A stretch of 64,000 nucleotides of DNA, taken from assembly GCF_000367345.1 (NCBI RefSeq), contig NZ_BARE01000014.1, forward strand, positions 23,592 to 87,591. The letters are read 5' to 3'. The position numbers were made by a program, and so were the translations under genes. The notes beneath the pieces were generated by a model. That model was not told the origin of the DNA. It was given only the letters and a program-made list of their open reading frames with translations, and made no database searches. Positions 36,625 through 46,314 of this stretch are shown here, piece by piece (the stretch's first letter is position 1; each line of letters starts with the position of its first letter). This DNA comes from Sphingobium xenophagum NBRC 107872. Its GTDB lineage: Bacteria > Pseudomonadota > Alphaproteobacteria > Sphingomonadales > Sphingomonadaceae.

Positions 36625-37158
36625 TCAGGCGTCCATCTTTTCGGCAAAGCCCTTGCGCAACTTCGCGAGCTTGGGCGGGATCACTGCCATGCAATAGGGA
36701 TTGCGGTCGCCGACCCGGTCCCAATATTGCTGATGATAATCCTCCGCCGGATACCAGGGGCCGTCCGGCTCGATCGTGGTGACGATTGCGTCGGCATGAT
36801 CCGGCTGCGCCCGGCCGATCGCGGCCTTTGCCTCGGCCTCCTGCTCAGGAGAATGAGGGAAGATGGCGGATCGATATTGGGTGCCGACATCATTGCCCTG
36901 CCGGTTCAGCGTCGTCGGGTTATGCGTCGCAAAGAAAATGTCGAGCAGATCGGCATAGCTGATCACGTCGGGATCGAAACTGACGCGGATGGCCTCGGCA
37001 TGGCCGGTCGTGCCGGAACAGACCTGTTCATAGGTCGGGTTGGGCCGCTCCCCGCCAATATAGCCGCTCTCGACGGCGCTCACGCCTTTCAGATTCTGAT
37101 ACACCGCCTCGGTACACCAGAAGCATCCACCTGCCAGCGTCGCGATTTCTTGCGCCAT
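36625..37158 (-). CDS. msrA: Peptide methionine sulfoxide reductase MsrA
   Basis: MsrA repairs the S-epimer of methionine sulfoxide. The 177 residues show the catalytic [12 protein letters not shown] near residue 10, then [20 protein letters not shown] and [28 protein letters not shown] and YRSAIF, all invariant family blocks. The C-terminus [19 protein letters not shown] is also typical. ATG 37158 has AAGGAA upstream and was preferred over a start five codons earlier. Confidence 0.97.
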   Translation of the reverse strand: MAQEIATLAGGCFWCTEAVYQNLKGVSAVESGYIGGERPNPTYEQVCSGTTGHAEAIRVSFDPDVISYADLLDIFFATHNPTTLNRQGNDVGTQYRSAIFPHSPEQEAEAKAAIGRAQPDHADAIVTTIEPDGPWYPAEDYHQQYWDRVGDRNPYCMAVIPPKLAKLRKGFAEKMDA

Positions 37159-37245
37159 GATTATTCCTTCCAAACCTGATTAGTCCCCGCCGCCATTCGC
37201 CCGAACGGTGGCAGGGGCTATGCTTGGACATGCAGATAGGAAGGC

Positions 37246-38952
37246 TCAGGCCGCTGTTCCAGCCTCCGCAGCGCGCGCGGCCGCTTTCGCGCGTTCCTCG
37301 GCGACCAGTTCCTTGCGCGATAGCTTGCCGACCAGCGTGCGGGGCAGGTTCAGCCGCACCTCGACCTCGCACACCCGTTCATGCTTGCCCAGTTGCGGAT
37401 TGAGCCAGTCCTTCAACGCCGCGCCGTCAATCTCCGCATCCTCGGCCAGCGTCACGAACGCCTTGGGCTGTTCGCCGCGGTAACGGTCGGGGATGCCGAT
37501 GACCAGCGCCTCCTTGACCATCGGATGATGGTAGAGGACCGCCTCGACCTGGCTCGGAAACACTTTGAAGCCGCCAACGGCGATCATGTCCTTCAATCGG
37601 TCGACGATGCGGACATAGCCATCCTCGTCAATCTCGCCCACATCGCCGGTGCGGATGAAATCGCCGATAAAGACATCGGCGTCGGCATCCGGCCGGTTCC
37701 AATAGCCTTTCATGATCTGCGGCCCGGCGAACAGCAATTCGCCCGGCTCTCCGGGCGGCGGCGGCCTGGTAGGGTCTTCGCGATCCACCAGCTTCACCCG
37801 CGTCCCCGGCACCGGCTGTCCCACCGTCCCGGTCTTGTTCAGCCCCTCATAGGGATTGGAACAGACGATCGGGCTGGTTTCGGTGAGGCCATAACCTTCG
37901 ATCAGCTTGGCGCCCGTCGCCGCCTCGAACCGTTGCCGCACTTCCAGCGGCAGCGGCGCACCGCCCGAAATACAGGCCCGCAGCGACGAAAAGTCGATGT
38001 TGCGGATCGCTGGATGATCCAGCAGCGCCTGGAACATGGTCGGCACGCCCGGCAGCGATGTCGCCTTGACCCGCTGCACCGCCGCCAGCACCTGCGCTGC
38101 GTCGAAACGGGGCAGCATGACCATCTCGCCGCCATTGATCACGGTGCGGTTGAGCGTGCAGGTATTGGCGAACACATGGAAGAAGGGCAGCACCGCGATG
38201 ATGCGATCCTCCTCATTCGCGTGCGGGTCGATCGCCTGCGCCTGCCGCGCATTGGCGGTCAGATTCTGGTGGGTCAGCATCGCCCCCTTGGGCGTGCCTG
38301 TCGTCCCGCCTGTATATTGCAGCAGGGCGATGTCCCGCTCCGGGTCGATCGAGGGCACCGTGCAGTCGCCCGCATTGGCGATCAGCCTGTCATAGCGCAG
38401 CACGCGCGGATCGTCCGGCAAGGGCACGGACTCGCTCGCCTTGAACAGGCGGAACAGCAGGGATTTGACCGGGGGCAGCATCTCCGCCACCGATCCGACC
38501 ACCAGCTTCTCCAGGCTGCTATGCTCCAGCACTTCCAACGCGGTAGGAAGCAGCGCCTTGGCCGACAGGGTGAACAGGATTTTCGTCCCGCTATCCTCGA
38601 CCTGATGTTCCAGTTCGGCAGCGGTGTAGAGGGGGGAGAAATTGACGACGATCGCGCCAGCGATCAGCGCGCCATAATAGGCCGCGACATAATGGGGCGT
38701 GTTGGGCAGATACAGGCCCACCCGGTCGCCCTTTTGCACCCCCATCGCCTGCAAACCGCATGCAATGCGGCGGATTTGCCCGAACATCGTACCATAGCTG
38801 AACCGGCGACCCATGAAATCGATCATCGGTGCATCGGGGTGGGCCAGCGCGCTGCTGGTGACCATCTCACCCATCGACAAAGGGGGGAATGTTCGTTCCC
38901 ATACGGTGGGGTGCTGATAATGCTCCCGCCAGATTTTCTCTATGCTCTCCAT
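37246..38952 (-). CDS. Long-chain fatty acid--CoA ligase
   Basis: This 568-residue AMP-forming acyl-CoA synthetase of FadD type activates fatty acids. The AMP motif LLQYTGGTTGTPKGAMLTHQ is near residue 210, EGYGLTETSPIV near 365 and the FadD-like hinge GDFIRTGDVGEIDEDGYVRI near 440. The C-terminal catalytic Lys region is LPRTLVGKLSRKEL. It is likely a peripheral inner-membrane enzyme. It follows the DUF1013 gene on the same strand but is separated by a terminator. Confidence 0.93.
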   Translation of the reverse strand: MESIEKIWREHYQHPTVWERTFPPLSMGEMVTSSALAHPDAPMIDFMGRRFSYGTMFGQIRRIACGLQAMGVQKGDRVGLYLPNTPHYVAAYYGALIAGAIVVNFSPLYTAAELEHQVEDSGTKILFTLSAKALLPTALEVLEHSSLEKLVVGSVAEMLPPVKSLLFRLFKASESVPLPDDPRVLRYDRLIANAGDCTVPSIDPERDIALLQYTGGTTGTPKGAMLTHQNLTANARQAQAIDPHANEEDRIIAVLPFFHVFANTCTLNRTVINGGEMVMLPRFDAAQVLAAVQRVKATSLPGVPTMFQALLDHPAIRNIDFSSLRACISGGAPLPLEVRQRFEAATGAKLIEGYGLTETSPIVCSNPYEGLNKTGTVGQPVPGTRVKLVDREDPTRPPPPGEPGELLFAGPQIMKGYWNRPDADADVFIGDFIRTGDVGEIDEDGYVRIVDRLKDMIAVGGFKVFPSQVEAVLYHHPMVKEALVIGIPDRYRGEQPKAFVTLAEDAEIDGAALKDWLNPQLGKHERVCEVEVRLNLPRTLVGKLSRKELVAEERAKAAARAAEAGTAA

Positions 38953-39006
38953 GGGGGAAGTCTATGGCCAACGGTCACTTTACGCAAGCGTCAACCTCAG
39001 CAAAAA

Positions 39007-39032
39007 GGCCGCACCGACTGCCCGGCGCGGCC
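39007..39032 (-). terminator. Terminator after DUF1013 gene
   Basis: On the minus strand a GGCCGC...GCGGCC stem is followed by TTTTTG, located 58 bases after the DUF1013 stop and before the acyl-CoA ligase start. Confidence 0.7.
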
Positions 39033-39089
39033 CTGAAAAAATGCTGCATTGCGGCGACTTACGGCCAGTCGCCCAATGACGCTACGGCA

Positions 39090-39788
39090 TCAAACGCTGC
39101 CCTTGTTGTTGCTGAACGGATCAAGGATCGTGGCGATGCCCGAAATCAGTTCCGCCTCGCTGCGCAGCGCCTCATCAGCGCGCCGGGCATTGTCGTCACG
39201 CTCGCGCCGCAGCTCCTCGATCAGCGCCGCACGGTCGCCATCCAGCCGCGAATCGGCCGGCGCCTCGATGCCCAGCTTCTTGGCGGTCTTGGCCACCAGA
39301 GCGTCCAGTTCGCGCTGCGAACACAGACCCAGCGTCACCGGGTCCTTGGGCGTGATGTTGGAAATGTTCCAGTGGGTCCGGTCGCGGATCGCCGCGATGG
39401 TGGTGCGGGTGGTGCCGATCAGCTTGCCGATCGCGCCATCGGACACTTCGGGGTGATTGCGCAGGATCCAGGCGATGCCATCGGGCTTGTCCTGCCGCTT
39501 GGACACCGGCGTGTATCGCGGCCCCTTGGTGCGACGGACAGGCTCCGGGCCTTTCAGCATCTTCAGCTTATAGTCGGGATTCTGTTCGCCCTTGTGGATT
39601 TCTTCCATCGTGATTTCATGGGCGCGCACCGGGTCACGGCCGGTATATTTGGTGCTGGCGGTATCATCGGCGATCGCCTGCACTTCCAGGATGTGAAGCC
39701 CGCAAAATTCCGCAATCTGTTCAAAGCTCAGAGCGCTGTTGTCGACCAGCCAGCTGGCGGTCGCATGGGGCATGAGTGGCTGGGACAC
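39090..39788 (-). CDS. DUF1013 (TrcR-type) cell-cycle regulator
   Basis: This 232-residue DUF1013 protein belongs to the alphaproteobacterial family for which the name TrcR (cell-cycle transcriptional regulator) has been used. Two conserved helix-turn-helix-like parts are seen: NSALSFEQIAEFCGLHILEV near the N-terminus and DGAIGKLIGTTRTTIAAIRD mid-protein. The C-terminal half is coiled-coil (ALIEELRRERDDNARRADEA). GTG 39788 with GGAGA at correct spacing was chosen; ATG 39773 is an alternative. Confidence 0.85.
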   Translation of the reverse strand: MSQPLMPHATASWLVDNSALSFEQIAEFCGLHILEVQAIADDTASTKYTGRDPVRAHEITMEEIHKGEQNPDYKLKMLKGPEPVRRTKGPRYTPVSKRQDKPDGIAWILRNHPEVSDGAIGKLIGTTRTTIAAIRDRTHWNISNITPKDPVTLGLCSQRELDALVAKTAKKLGIEAPADSRLDGDRAALIEELRRERDDNARRADEALRSEAELISGIATILDPFSNNKGSV

Positions 39789-39818
39789 GGGAACATTCTC
39801 CGGCACAAAAACGATAAG

Positions 39819-39839
39819 GGCCGCCCAAGCAGGGCGGCC
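39819..39839 (-). terminator. Terminator after glycosyltransferase gene
   Basis: Perfect GGCCGCCC/GGGCGGCC 8-bp stem with a 5-base loop between the glycosyltransferase stop and the DUF1013 start. On the minus strand the T-run (GTTTTTG) begins 7 bases after the stem, so it is a weaker call. Confidence 0.5.
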
Positions 39840-39888
39840 GCGACCGTCTGGAGATAGTCGATCATGCCCGTTCGAGCAAGGAAAAGCG

Positions 39889-40917
39889 TCAGGCCGCGCT
39901 GTCCAGCCCCAACCGGTCGATGGTGTGCAGTCCCGCCAGGAACTCGCGCGCGCTGCGTTCCCAGCTAAAGCTGCGGCCATAGGCGGCACAGGCCGCCCGG
40001 TCGCAGGCCAGCGCAGTGGCGATCGCCTGCCCCAGATCCTCCGACAGCGCGCCGCATTCGGGGGTCACGATATCGACCGGCCCGGTGACGGGATAGGCCG
40101 CGACCGGCGTGCCGCAGGCCAGCGCCTCTATCATCACCAGGCCGAACGTGTCGGTGCGGCTCGGAAAAACGAACACATCGGCCCCGGCATAGGCGCCTGC
40201 CAGCGTCTCGCCGAACAATGGCCCCATGAACAGCGCTTCGGGATAGCGCCGCTCCAGCGATGCGCGCGCCGGGCCGTCGCCGACGACCACCTTGGTGCCG
40301 GGATGATCGGTCGCCAGAAAGGCTTCCAGATTCTTCTCCACCGCCACCCGGCCAACCGCCAGCATGATCGGCCGGGGCAGATCGGCGAACAGGGCGGGCG
40401 GCTGCGCGTCCGGCGTAAAGGCGCTCAGGTCCACGCCCCGGCCCCATGGCAATACATTGTGCAGCCCATGGGCGCGCAATTGCGCGCGCACCGATCCGGT
40501 CGACACCAGCACCGCCTGCGCAGGGCCGTGAAACCAGCGGATATAACGCCAGAACCAGGCCGGGGGCAGCCCGGTGCGCTGCGCCACATAGTCGGGGAAA
40601 TGGGTGTGATAGGCAGTGGTGAACGGCACGCCGCTGCGCAGACACCAGCGCCGCGCCGCCAGGCACAGCGGCCCTTCCGTCGCCAGATGCACGGCTTCCG
40701 GCTGGAAGGCGGCGATCGCCTGCCCCACCACGCCCGGTCGCACCAGCGCCAGCCTTATTTCGGGATAGGTCGGGCAGGGAATGGACCCGTACAGATCAGG
40801 CGAAAGCACCCGGACCTCATGCCCCATCGCCTCCAGTTCCGCGCGGATCGTCTGGAGCGTGCGCACCACGCCATTGACCTGCGGCGTCCATGCATCGGTG
40901 ACGATCATAATGCGCAT
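39889..40917 (-). CDS. Glycosyltransferase family 4 (GT-B)
   Basis: This 342-residue retaining GT-B enzyme has an N-terminal MRIMIVTDAWTPQVNGVVRT donor/acceptor loop. The C-terminal Rossmann region has LAVGRVAVEKNLEAFL, VVGDGPARASLERRYP and the GT4 E-x7-E segment in FPSRTDTFGLVMIEALACGT. It resembles mannosyl/glucosyl-transferases that act on diacylglycerol-type lipids. Its neighbour on the same strand is an LpxH-like phosphoesterase, a pairing seen in alphaproteobacterial glycolipid loci. Confidence 0.9.
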   Translation of the reverse strand: MRIMIVTDAWTPQVNGVVRTLQTIRAELEAMGHEVRVLSPDLYGSIPCPTYPEIRLALVRPGVVGQAIAAFQPEAVHLATEGPLCLAARRWCLRSGVPFTTAYHTHFPDYVAQRTGLPPAWFWRYIRWFHGPAQAVLVSTGSVRAQLRAHGLHNVLPWGRGVDLSAFTPDAQPPALFADLPRPIMLAVGRVAVEKNLEAFLATDHPGTKVVVGDGPARASLERRYPEALFMGPLFGETLAGAYAGADVFVFPSRTDTFGLVMIEALACGTPVAAYPVTGPVDIVTPECGALSEDLGQAIATALACDRAACAAYGRSFSWERSAREFLAGLHTIDRLGLDSAA

Positions 40918-40950
40918 GGGATCACTCCGTCATCTCGCCCTAATCCCGCA

Positions 40951-41016
40951 TGTTCCCGCGCAGGCGGGAACCCAGTTCAGACGTTTGGACTGGACTCCCG
41001 CCTGCGCGGGAGCACG
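40951..41016. repeat. Inverted repeat, TTCCCGC-GCGGGAA type
   Basis: GTTCCCGCGCAGGCGGGAAC (40952-40971) is itself a hairpin. With the following CTCCCGCCTGCGCGGGAG (40995-41012) it forms a paired element lying between two minus-strand genes. The same class occurs at 58609-58682. Confidence 0.75.
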
Positions 41017-41029
41017 ACTGCCTGAAATC

Positions 41030-41905
41030 CTAAGCCGCCATCCGCGCCCGTTCGCCCTGCTGGCCTTGGGTCCGCGCGGCGATTTCATCGGCCCAGTGCA
41101 GCACTTCCATCCGCCCGCACTCATGCTCGACCAGCGCGGTGCAGCCTTCCACCCAGTCGCCATCATTATAATAAGCGACGCCTGCAATCTCGCGCATTTC
41201 AGCGTTGTGGATATGCCCGCATACCACGCCATCCACGCCCCGCGCGCCCGCTTCATGGGCGACCACTTCCTCAAATTGGGAAATGAAGGATACGGCGTTC
41301 TTGACCTTGTGCTTGGCCATTTTGCTGAGCGACCAATAGGGCAGGCCCATGCGCTGCCGCACCGCATTGACCACGACATTCAGCCGCATCAGCGTGGTGT
41401 AGGCGGCGTCGCCGACAAAGGCGAGCCAGCGATGCGCCAGCATGATCGTGTCGAATTCATCGCCATGCAGCACCAGCAGCTTGCGCCCGTCGGCCGTCAT
41501 GTGGATCGCCTTGCGCCGGATTTCCACGCCACCGAAATTCATGCCGGTGAACTGGCGGAACATCTCGTCATGATTGCCGGGGATATAGACGACCCGCGTG
41601 CCGCGCTTGGCCCGCTTCATCAGCCGCCACACCACATCATTATGGCTGGCGGGCCAGTAAAAGCGCTTCTTCAGCCGCCATCCGTCAATAATGTCGCCCA
41701 CCAGATAGATCGTGTCGCTGTCCACATTGTCGAGGAAATCGATCAGCATCGCCGCATTGCATCCGCGCGTGCCAAGGTGGATGTCGGAGATCCAGATGGT
41801 GCGAAACCGGCGGCGCTCGCCCTGCGTCCGTTCGGGTACGGAAAATGGCTCGGCGCCGTCCTCCGGCAGGTCCGCCAGAAATGGCAGGCGCGTGATGGCG
41901 TTCAT
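41030..41905 (-). CDS. LpxH-like metallophosphoesterase
   Basis: This 291-residue calcineurin-like phosphoesterase resembles UDP-2,3-diacylglucosamine pyrophosphatase relatives. Metal motifs are all present: TIWISDIHLGTRGCN (DxH), VGDIIDGW (GDxxD), IPGNHDEMFR (GNHD), LHGDEFD and VCGHIHNAEM (GHxH). It likely hydrolyses a nucleotide-lipid or phospholipid head group at the inner membrane. Since canonical LpxH/LpxI was not seen here, its exact substrate is open. Confidence 0.9.
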   Translation of the reverse strand: MNAITRLPFLADLPEDGAEPFSVPERTQGERRRFRTIWISDIHLGTRGCNAAMLIDFLDNVDSDTIYLVGDIIDGWRLKKRFYWPASHNDVVWRLMKRAKRGTRVVYIPGNHDEMFRQFTGMNFGGVEIRRKAIHMTADGRKLLVLHGDEFDTIMLAHRWLAFVGDAAYTTLMRLNVVVNAVRQRMGLPYWSLSKMAKHKVKNAVSFISQFEEVVAHEAGARGVDGVVCGHIHNAEMREIAGVAYYNDGDWVEGCTALVEHECGRMEVLHWADEIAARTQGQQGERARMAA

Positions 41906-42241
41906 GATGCGATCCCCAAAGACTGATGCCCTCAGGACCGGTTCCCTACCGCTGCAATGTTACAGTTCCGAAGCGAATATGACGGAAATACTACGGTTTG
42001 CGTGGGTTTTACAGCTCCCCTCCCGCCCACGGGACGGAGCTATCACAGATTGAAGGCGCGTCATTTCACTTCGTCATGCTGAACTTGTTTCAGCATCCAT
42101 CGCGCGCCATGAGCCTCCGCTTGTGACGAGAAATGGATGCTGAAACAAGTTCAGCATGACGTGGGGATAGGAACGACGCCCTGCACGGTATTCATGCTGC
42201 GGGAAGCGCGTTTAGCCTACGCCGCCAGCTCCACGCCCCCC
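41906..42241. other. 336-base intergenic region with TGCTGAA inverted repeat
   Basis: No gene is seen. Arms 42073-42100 (GTCATGCTGAACTTGTTTCA...) and 42133-42160 (ATGGATGCTGAAACAAGTTC...) are complementary over about 28 bases with a 32-base loop. This is the more intact copy of the repeat at 26998-27084. The rest holds the likely promoter of the phosphoesterase gene. Confidence 0.8.
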
Positions 42242-43246
42242 TCAAACCACCAGCACAATCTTGCCGAAATGCTCGCCCGCATCCATCCGCGCGTGCGCCT
42301 TGCTCGCATCCGCCAGCGCGAACCGCTGGTCCATCGCCGGGCGCAGCTTGCCGTCTTCGACGAAGGACCACACTGTCCGCACCAGTTCGTCCGCGACCAG
42401 GCTCTTGAAGCCCACCGACCGCGCCCGCAGCGTCGATCCGGTCAGTGTCAGCCGCCGCTGCATGATGGCCGGAATAAACACGTCCGCCTTCGGTCCGCCC
42501 AGCACCGCGATCGACACATGCCGCCCATCCTCGGCCAGGCACTCCAGGTTGCGCGGCAGATAATCGCCGCCCACCATGTCCAGCACCGCCTGAACGCCCT
42601 GCCCGCCGGTGATCCGCTTCACCTCGGCGACATAATCCTGGGTCTTGTAATTGATCGCCTCGTCCGCGCCCCATGCCCTGGCGGCCGCGCATTTCTCGTC
42701 CGATCCGCAGGTGACGATGATCTTCACGTCGAACAGATTGCACAGCCGGATCGCCATGGTGCCGATCCCGCTGGTTCCGCCATGCACCAGCACCGTGTCG
42801 CCGCCCACCGCATAGGCGCGCTCGAACAGGTTGGTCCATACGGTAAACAATGTCTCCGGCAGCGCCGCCGCCTCGATCAGGTCATAGCTCGCCGGCACCG
42901 GCAGGCATTGCCCCGCGGGCGCCAGAGCATATTGCGCATAACCGCCCCCGGCCAGCAGCGCACAGACGCGCTGCCCGATCAGCAACTCGCCGCCCTGCCC
43001 GGCCGCCACGATCGTGCCGGATACTTCCAGCCCCGGAATGTCCGAAGCGCCGGGCGGCGGCGGATATTTGCCCTGCCGTTGCAGCACGTCGGGCCGGTTC
43101 ACCCCGGCGGCGGCCACGCGGATCAGCACCTCGTCATCGCCCGGTACCGGCACTGGCCGCGTCTGCGGCACCAGCGCATCAGGCCCACCGGGCACGGGAA
43201 TGGCGATCGCCATCATCTCGCCCGGTACGCGGTTGCCATCGGCCAT
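42242..43246 (-). CDS. NAD(P)H-quinone oxidoreductase (zinc-free MDR family)
   Basis: This 334-residue medium-chain reductase is of PIG3/QOR type. Features are the N-terminal MMAIAIPVPGGPDALVPQTR, VAAAGVNRPDVLQRQGKYPP, the cofactor fold VLVHGGTSGIGTMAIRLC and DMVGGDYLPRNLECL. There is no catalytic zinc Cys cluster. It reduces quinones or enones using NADPH. ATG 43246 was preferred over 43288 because GGGGGG/GAAG lies upstream and the family starts near here. Confidence 0.9.
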   Translation of the reverse strand: MADGNRVPGEMMAIAIPVPGGPDALVPQTRPVPVPGDDEVLIRVAAAGVNRPDVLQRQGKYPPPPGASDIPGLEVSGTIVAAGQGGELLIGQRVCALLAGGGYAQYALAPAGQCLPVPASYDLIEAAALPETLFTVWTNLFERAYAVGGDTVLVHGGTSGIGTMAIRLCNLFDVKIIVTCGSDEKCAAARAWGADEAINYKTQDYVAEVKRITGGQGVQAVLDMVGGDYLPRNLECLAEDGRHVSIAVLGGPKADVFIPAIMQRRLTLTGSTLRARSVGFKSLVADELVRTVWSFVEDGKLRPAMDQRFALADASKAHARMDAGEHFGKIVLVV

Positions 43247-43351
43247 CGTCGCTTCCCCCCAAAACCTGCTCATGCTGCATCGCACCAAAATCGACCGGCG
43301 GAATGCGCGCCCTTATTGACAGAGTGGCCCGCAGGGTCAACATTACCGTTC

Positions 43352-43549
43352 ATGGACAAGGATGATGATCTCCCTCACCGGGCTGACGATCCACTGGCCC
43401 GGCTGCTGATGCAGGATCTGGACCCCTTGTCCGTGGCTGAACTGGACGCCCGCATCGCCGCCCTGAAGGCGGAAATAGCGCGGACAGAAGCGAAAATGGA
43501 ATACGCCGTTAACCATAAGGCAATAGCCGAGGCGTTATTCAAGCGATGA
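43352..43549 (+). CDS. DUF1192 small protein
   Basis: The 65-residue protein MDKDDDLPHRADDPLARLLM continues QDLDPLSVAELDARIAALKA and ends with a coiled helix EIARTEAKMEYAVNHKAIAE, ALFKR. It matches DUF1192, common in alphaproteobacteria, with its LSVAELDARIAAL core. Function unknown. A long frame reading from 42137 is a shadow over the oxidoreductase. Confidence 0.88.
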   Translation: MDKDDDLPHRADDPLARLLMQDLDPLSVAELDARIAALKAEIARTEAKMEYAVNHKAIAEALFKR

Positions 43550-43705
43550 ACCCGCGCCTTGCCCCACGCACCCTGACGAAGGGTTCTACCGGGCACGGTC
43601 AGTCTGGCAATTCCGCAGGTCAAGGCGCGCGTCTTGATCCAGCGTCGAGCAATGCCGACATAAGGTTCAATACCGCCCTCTCATCGGGCCAGGAGTAGAA
43701 CAGAC

Positions 43706-46036
43706 ATGCCTTCTTTCGCACCCGCTCTGGAAACCACCTTGCACAATGCGCTGACCCATGCGTCGGAACGCAAGCATGAATATGCGACGCTGGAGCATCT
43801 TCTGCTGGCGCTGATCGACGATGAACATGCGTCGAAGGTGATGCAGGCATGCGGCGTGGAAATCGGCGAGCTGGGTGATGCCGTCACCCAATATCTCGAT
43901 ACCGAACTGGACAGCCTCAAGGTCGAAGGGGCGAGCGACCCTTCCCCCACCAGCGGTTTTCAGCGCGTGGTCCAGCGCGCCATCCTCCACGTACAATCCT
44001 CCGGCAAGGATGAAGTGACCGGGGCCAACGTCCTCGTCGCGCTCTTTTCCGAACGTGAAAGCTACGCCGTCTATTTCCTGCAACAGCAGGATATGAGCCG
44101 TCTCGATGCCGTGAGCTTCATCAGCCATGGCGTCGGCAAGGGTACGCCCACGCCTGAGCGTCAGGAGACCAAGGGGGCAGCCGAAGAGGAGAAGAAGGTG
44201 CAGGACGGCAAGGGTAAGAAGGACAGCGCCCTCGATCAGTTCACCGTCAACCTGAATGAAAAGGCGGAGCGGGGCAAGGTAGACCCCCTCATCGGCCGCG
44301 CATCGGAGGTTGATCGCACGATCCAGATCCTGTGCCGCCGGTCGAAGAACAACCCGCTCTATGTCGGCGATCCCGGCGTCGGCAAGACCGCGATCGCCGA
44401 AGGTCTGGCGCGCAAGATCATCGAAGGCGAAGTGCCCGACGTGCTCAAGGAAGCCGTCATCTACTCGCTCGACATGGGCGCGTTGCTGGCCGGCACCCGC
44501 TATCGCGGCGATTTTGAAGAGCGGCTGAAGGCCGTCGTCACCGAACTGGAAAAGCTGCCGCACGCCGTCTTGTTCATCGACGAAATCCACACCGTGATCG
44601 GCGCTGGCGCGACCAGCGGCGGCGCGATGGATGCCTCGAACCTTCTGAAGCCCGCTTTGTCCGGCGGCACGATCCGGTGCATCGGCTCGACCACCTACAA
44701 GGAATTCCGCAACCATTTCGAAAAGGACCGGGCGCTGCTCCGGCGCTTCCAGAAGATCGACGTCAACGAACCCTCGGTGGAGGATACGATCAAGATCCTC
44801 GCGGGGCTGCGCTCGGCGTTCGAGGAGCATCACCACGTCAAATATACGCCGGACGCGATCAAGGCGGCGGTGGAACTGTCCGCGCGCTACATCAACGACC
44901 GCAAATTGCCCGACAAGGCGATCGACGTGATCGACGAAGTCGGCGCGATGCAGATGCTGGTCGTGCCCTCCAAGCGTAAAAAGACGATCACGCCCAGGGA
45001 GATCGAGCAGGTCATCGCGACCATGGCCCGCATCCCACCCAAGACCGTGTCGTCCGATGACAAGAGCGTTCTGGAATCGCTGACCACGGACCTGAAGCGC
45101 GTCGTCTTTGGCCAGGACAAGGCGATCGAAGTGCTGTCCAGCGCGATCAAGCTGTCGCGCGCGGGCCTGCGTGATCCCGACAAGCCGATCGGCAACTATC
45201 TCTTCTCCGGCCCAACCGGCGTCGGCAAGACGGAGGTGGCACGTCAGCTTGCGACCCTGCTCGGCATCCCGCTTCAGCGTTTCGACATGTCGGAATATAT
45301 GGAACGCCACTCGGTCAGCCGCCTGATCGGCGCGCCTCCGGGCTATGTCGGCTATGATCAGGGCGGCCTCCTGACCGATGCCGTCGACCAGCAACCGCAC
45401 AGCGTCCTGCTGCTCGACGAAATCGAAAAGGCGCACCCGGACCTGTTCAACATCCTGTTGCAGGTGATGGATAATGGCCGCCTGACCGACCATCACGGCA
45501 AGACGGTCGATTTCCGCAACACCATCCTCATCATGACCACCAATGCCGGTGCGTCGGACATGGCGAAGGAAAGCATCGGCTTTGGCGAACTCACGCGCGA
45601 AGATGTGCAGGAAGACGCGGTGAAAAAGCTTTTCACCCCCGAATTCCGCAACCGTCTCGATGCGATCGTGCCGTTCGGCTATCTACCGCCGGAAATCGTC
45701 GCCCGCGTCATCGACAAGTTCGTGCTGCAACTCGAACTGCAACTGGCCGACCGCGACGTCCACATCACCCTGGACGAAGAGGCGAAGGCCTGGCTCACCA
45801 AGAAGGGCTATGACAAGCTCTACGGTGCCCGCCCGATGGGCCGCCTGATGCAGGAAAAGATCAAGCAGCCGCTGGCCGAGGAACTACTCTTCGGCAAGCT
45901 GGTCCATGGCGGCGAAGTCCATGTCCATATGAAGGAAACCGACGGGGTTGGGGCCCTGGCCTTCGAAATCACCCCCGCCGCCCCCAAAAAGGGCAAGAAG
46001 GGCGGCAAGGCCAAGACGCCGGAAGGCACCAAATAA
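43706..46036 (+). CDS. clpA: ATP-dependent Clp protease ATP-binding subunit ClpA
   Basis: ClpA is a 776-residue AAA+ unfoldase that feeds substrates to ClpP. The N-domain (1-145) is followed by D1 with Walker A YVGDPGVGKTAIAEG near residue 220 and D2 with FSGPTGVGKTEVARQ near 500. Sensor and Clp signatures include LLDEIEKAHPDLFNILLQVM. A Lys-rich C-terminal tail (KKGKKGGKAKTPEGTK) is present. The adaptor gene clpS, often just upstream, is not here. A strong terminator follows. Confidence 0.97.
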   Translation: MPSFAPALETTLHNALTHASERKHEYATLEHLLLALIDDEHASKVMQACGVEIGELGDAVTQYLDTELDSLKVEGASDPSPTSGFQRVVQRAILHVQSSGKDEVTGANVLVALFSERESYAVYFLQQQDMSRLDAVSFISHGVGKGTPTPERQETKGAAEEEKKVQDGKGKKDSALDQFTVNLNEKAERGKVDPLIGRASEVDRTIQILCRRSKNNPLYVGDPGVGKTAIAEGLARKIIEGEVPDVLKEAVIYSLDMGALLAGTRYRGDFEERLKAVVTELEKLPHAVLFIDEIHTVIGAGATSGGAMDASNLLKPALSGGTIRCIGSTTYKEFRNHFEKDRALLRRFQKIDVNEPSVEDTIKILAGLRSAFEEHHHVKYTPDAIKAAVELSARYINDRKLPDKAIDVIDEVGAMQMLVVPSKRKKTITPREIEQVIATMARIPPKTVSSDDKSVLESLTTDLKRVVFGQDKAIEVLSSAIKLSRAGLRDPDKPIGNYLFSGPTGVGKTEVARQLATLLGIPLQRFDMSEYMERHSVSRLIGAPPGYVGYDQGGLLTDAVDQQPHSVLLLDEIEKAHPDLFNILLQVMDNGRLTDHHGKTVDFRNTILIMTTNAGASDMAKESIGFGELTREDVQEDAVKKLFTPEFRNRLDAIVPFGYLPPEIVARVIDKFVLQLELQLADRDVHITLDEEAKAWLTKKGYDKLYGARPMGRLMQEKIKQPLAEELLFGKLVHGGEVHVHMKETDGVGALAFEITPAAPKKGKKGGKAKTPEGTK

Positions 46037-46056
46037 GCGCGCTTACAGTCGCAAAC

Positions 46057-46088
46057 AAAAAGGGCGGCCCGCAAAGGCCGCCCTTTTT
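46057..46088 (+). terminator. Rho-independent terminator after clpA
   Basis: AAAAAGGGCGGCC and GGCCGCCCTTTTT form a perfect 13-base stem with a six-base loop. The first stem arm carries the A-run, so it can work both ways. Confidence 0.92.
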
Positions 46089-46118
46089 CATGCCACCCCA
46101 CCAATCCCCCAACCCCGT

Positions 46119-46292
46119 CATCCCCGCGGAGGCGGGGATCCATCTTTCGCCACGCAACTAGGTTGGCGATGGCAGAGGAGTCAGATCGCTAACGCTATAT
46201 GGGTGGGTAGCCGAATAGCGGCTTTGCGGGTGCAAGCACCGTAAAGGAGACATGCATTTCACCGTCACCCCAGCGAAGGCTGGGGTCTCAGG
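46119..46292. repeat. Two GTCATCCCCG/GTCACCCC-type short repeats
   Basis: GTCATCCCCGCGGAGGCGGG (46120-46139, in CATCCCCGC-GGA-GGCGGGGATC) and CACCCCAGCGAAGGCTGGGGT (core 46267-46285) are short hairpins of the kind commonly left beside mobile or GIY-YIG genes in this group. Nothing else is seen in 46089-46314. Confidence 0.7.
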
Positions 46293-46314
46293 CATAGATG
46301 CGCTATAGTCGGAT

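Noticed and set aside
43550..43705. Expected clpS gene before clpA
   Set aside because: No ClpS-like frame is seen in the 156 bases upstream; clpS may lie elsewhere, so nothing is called.
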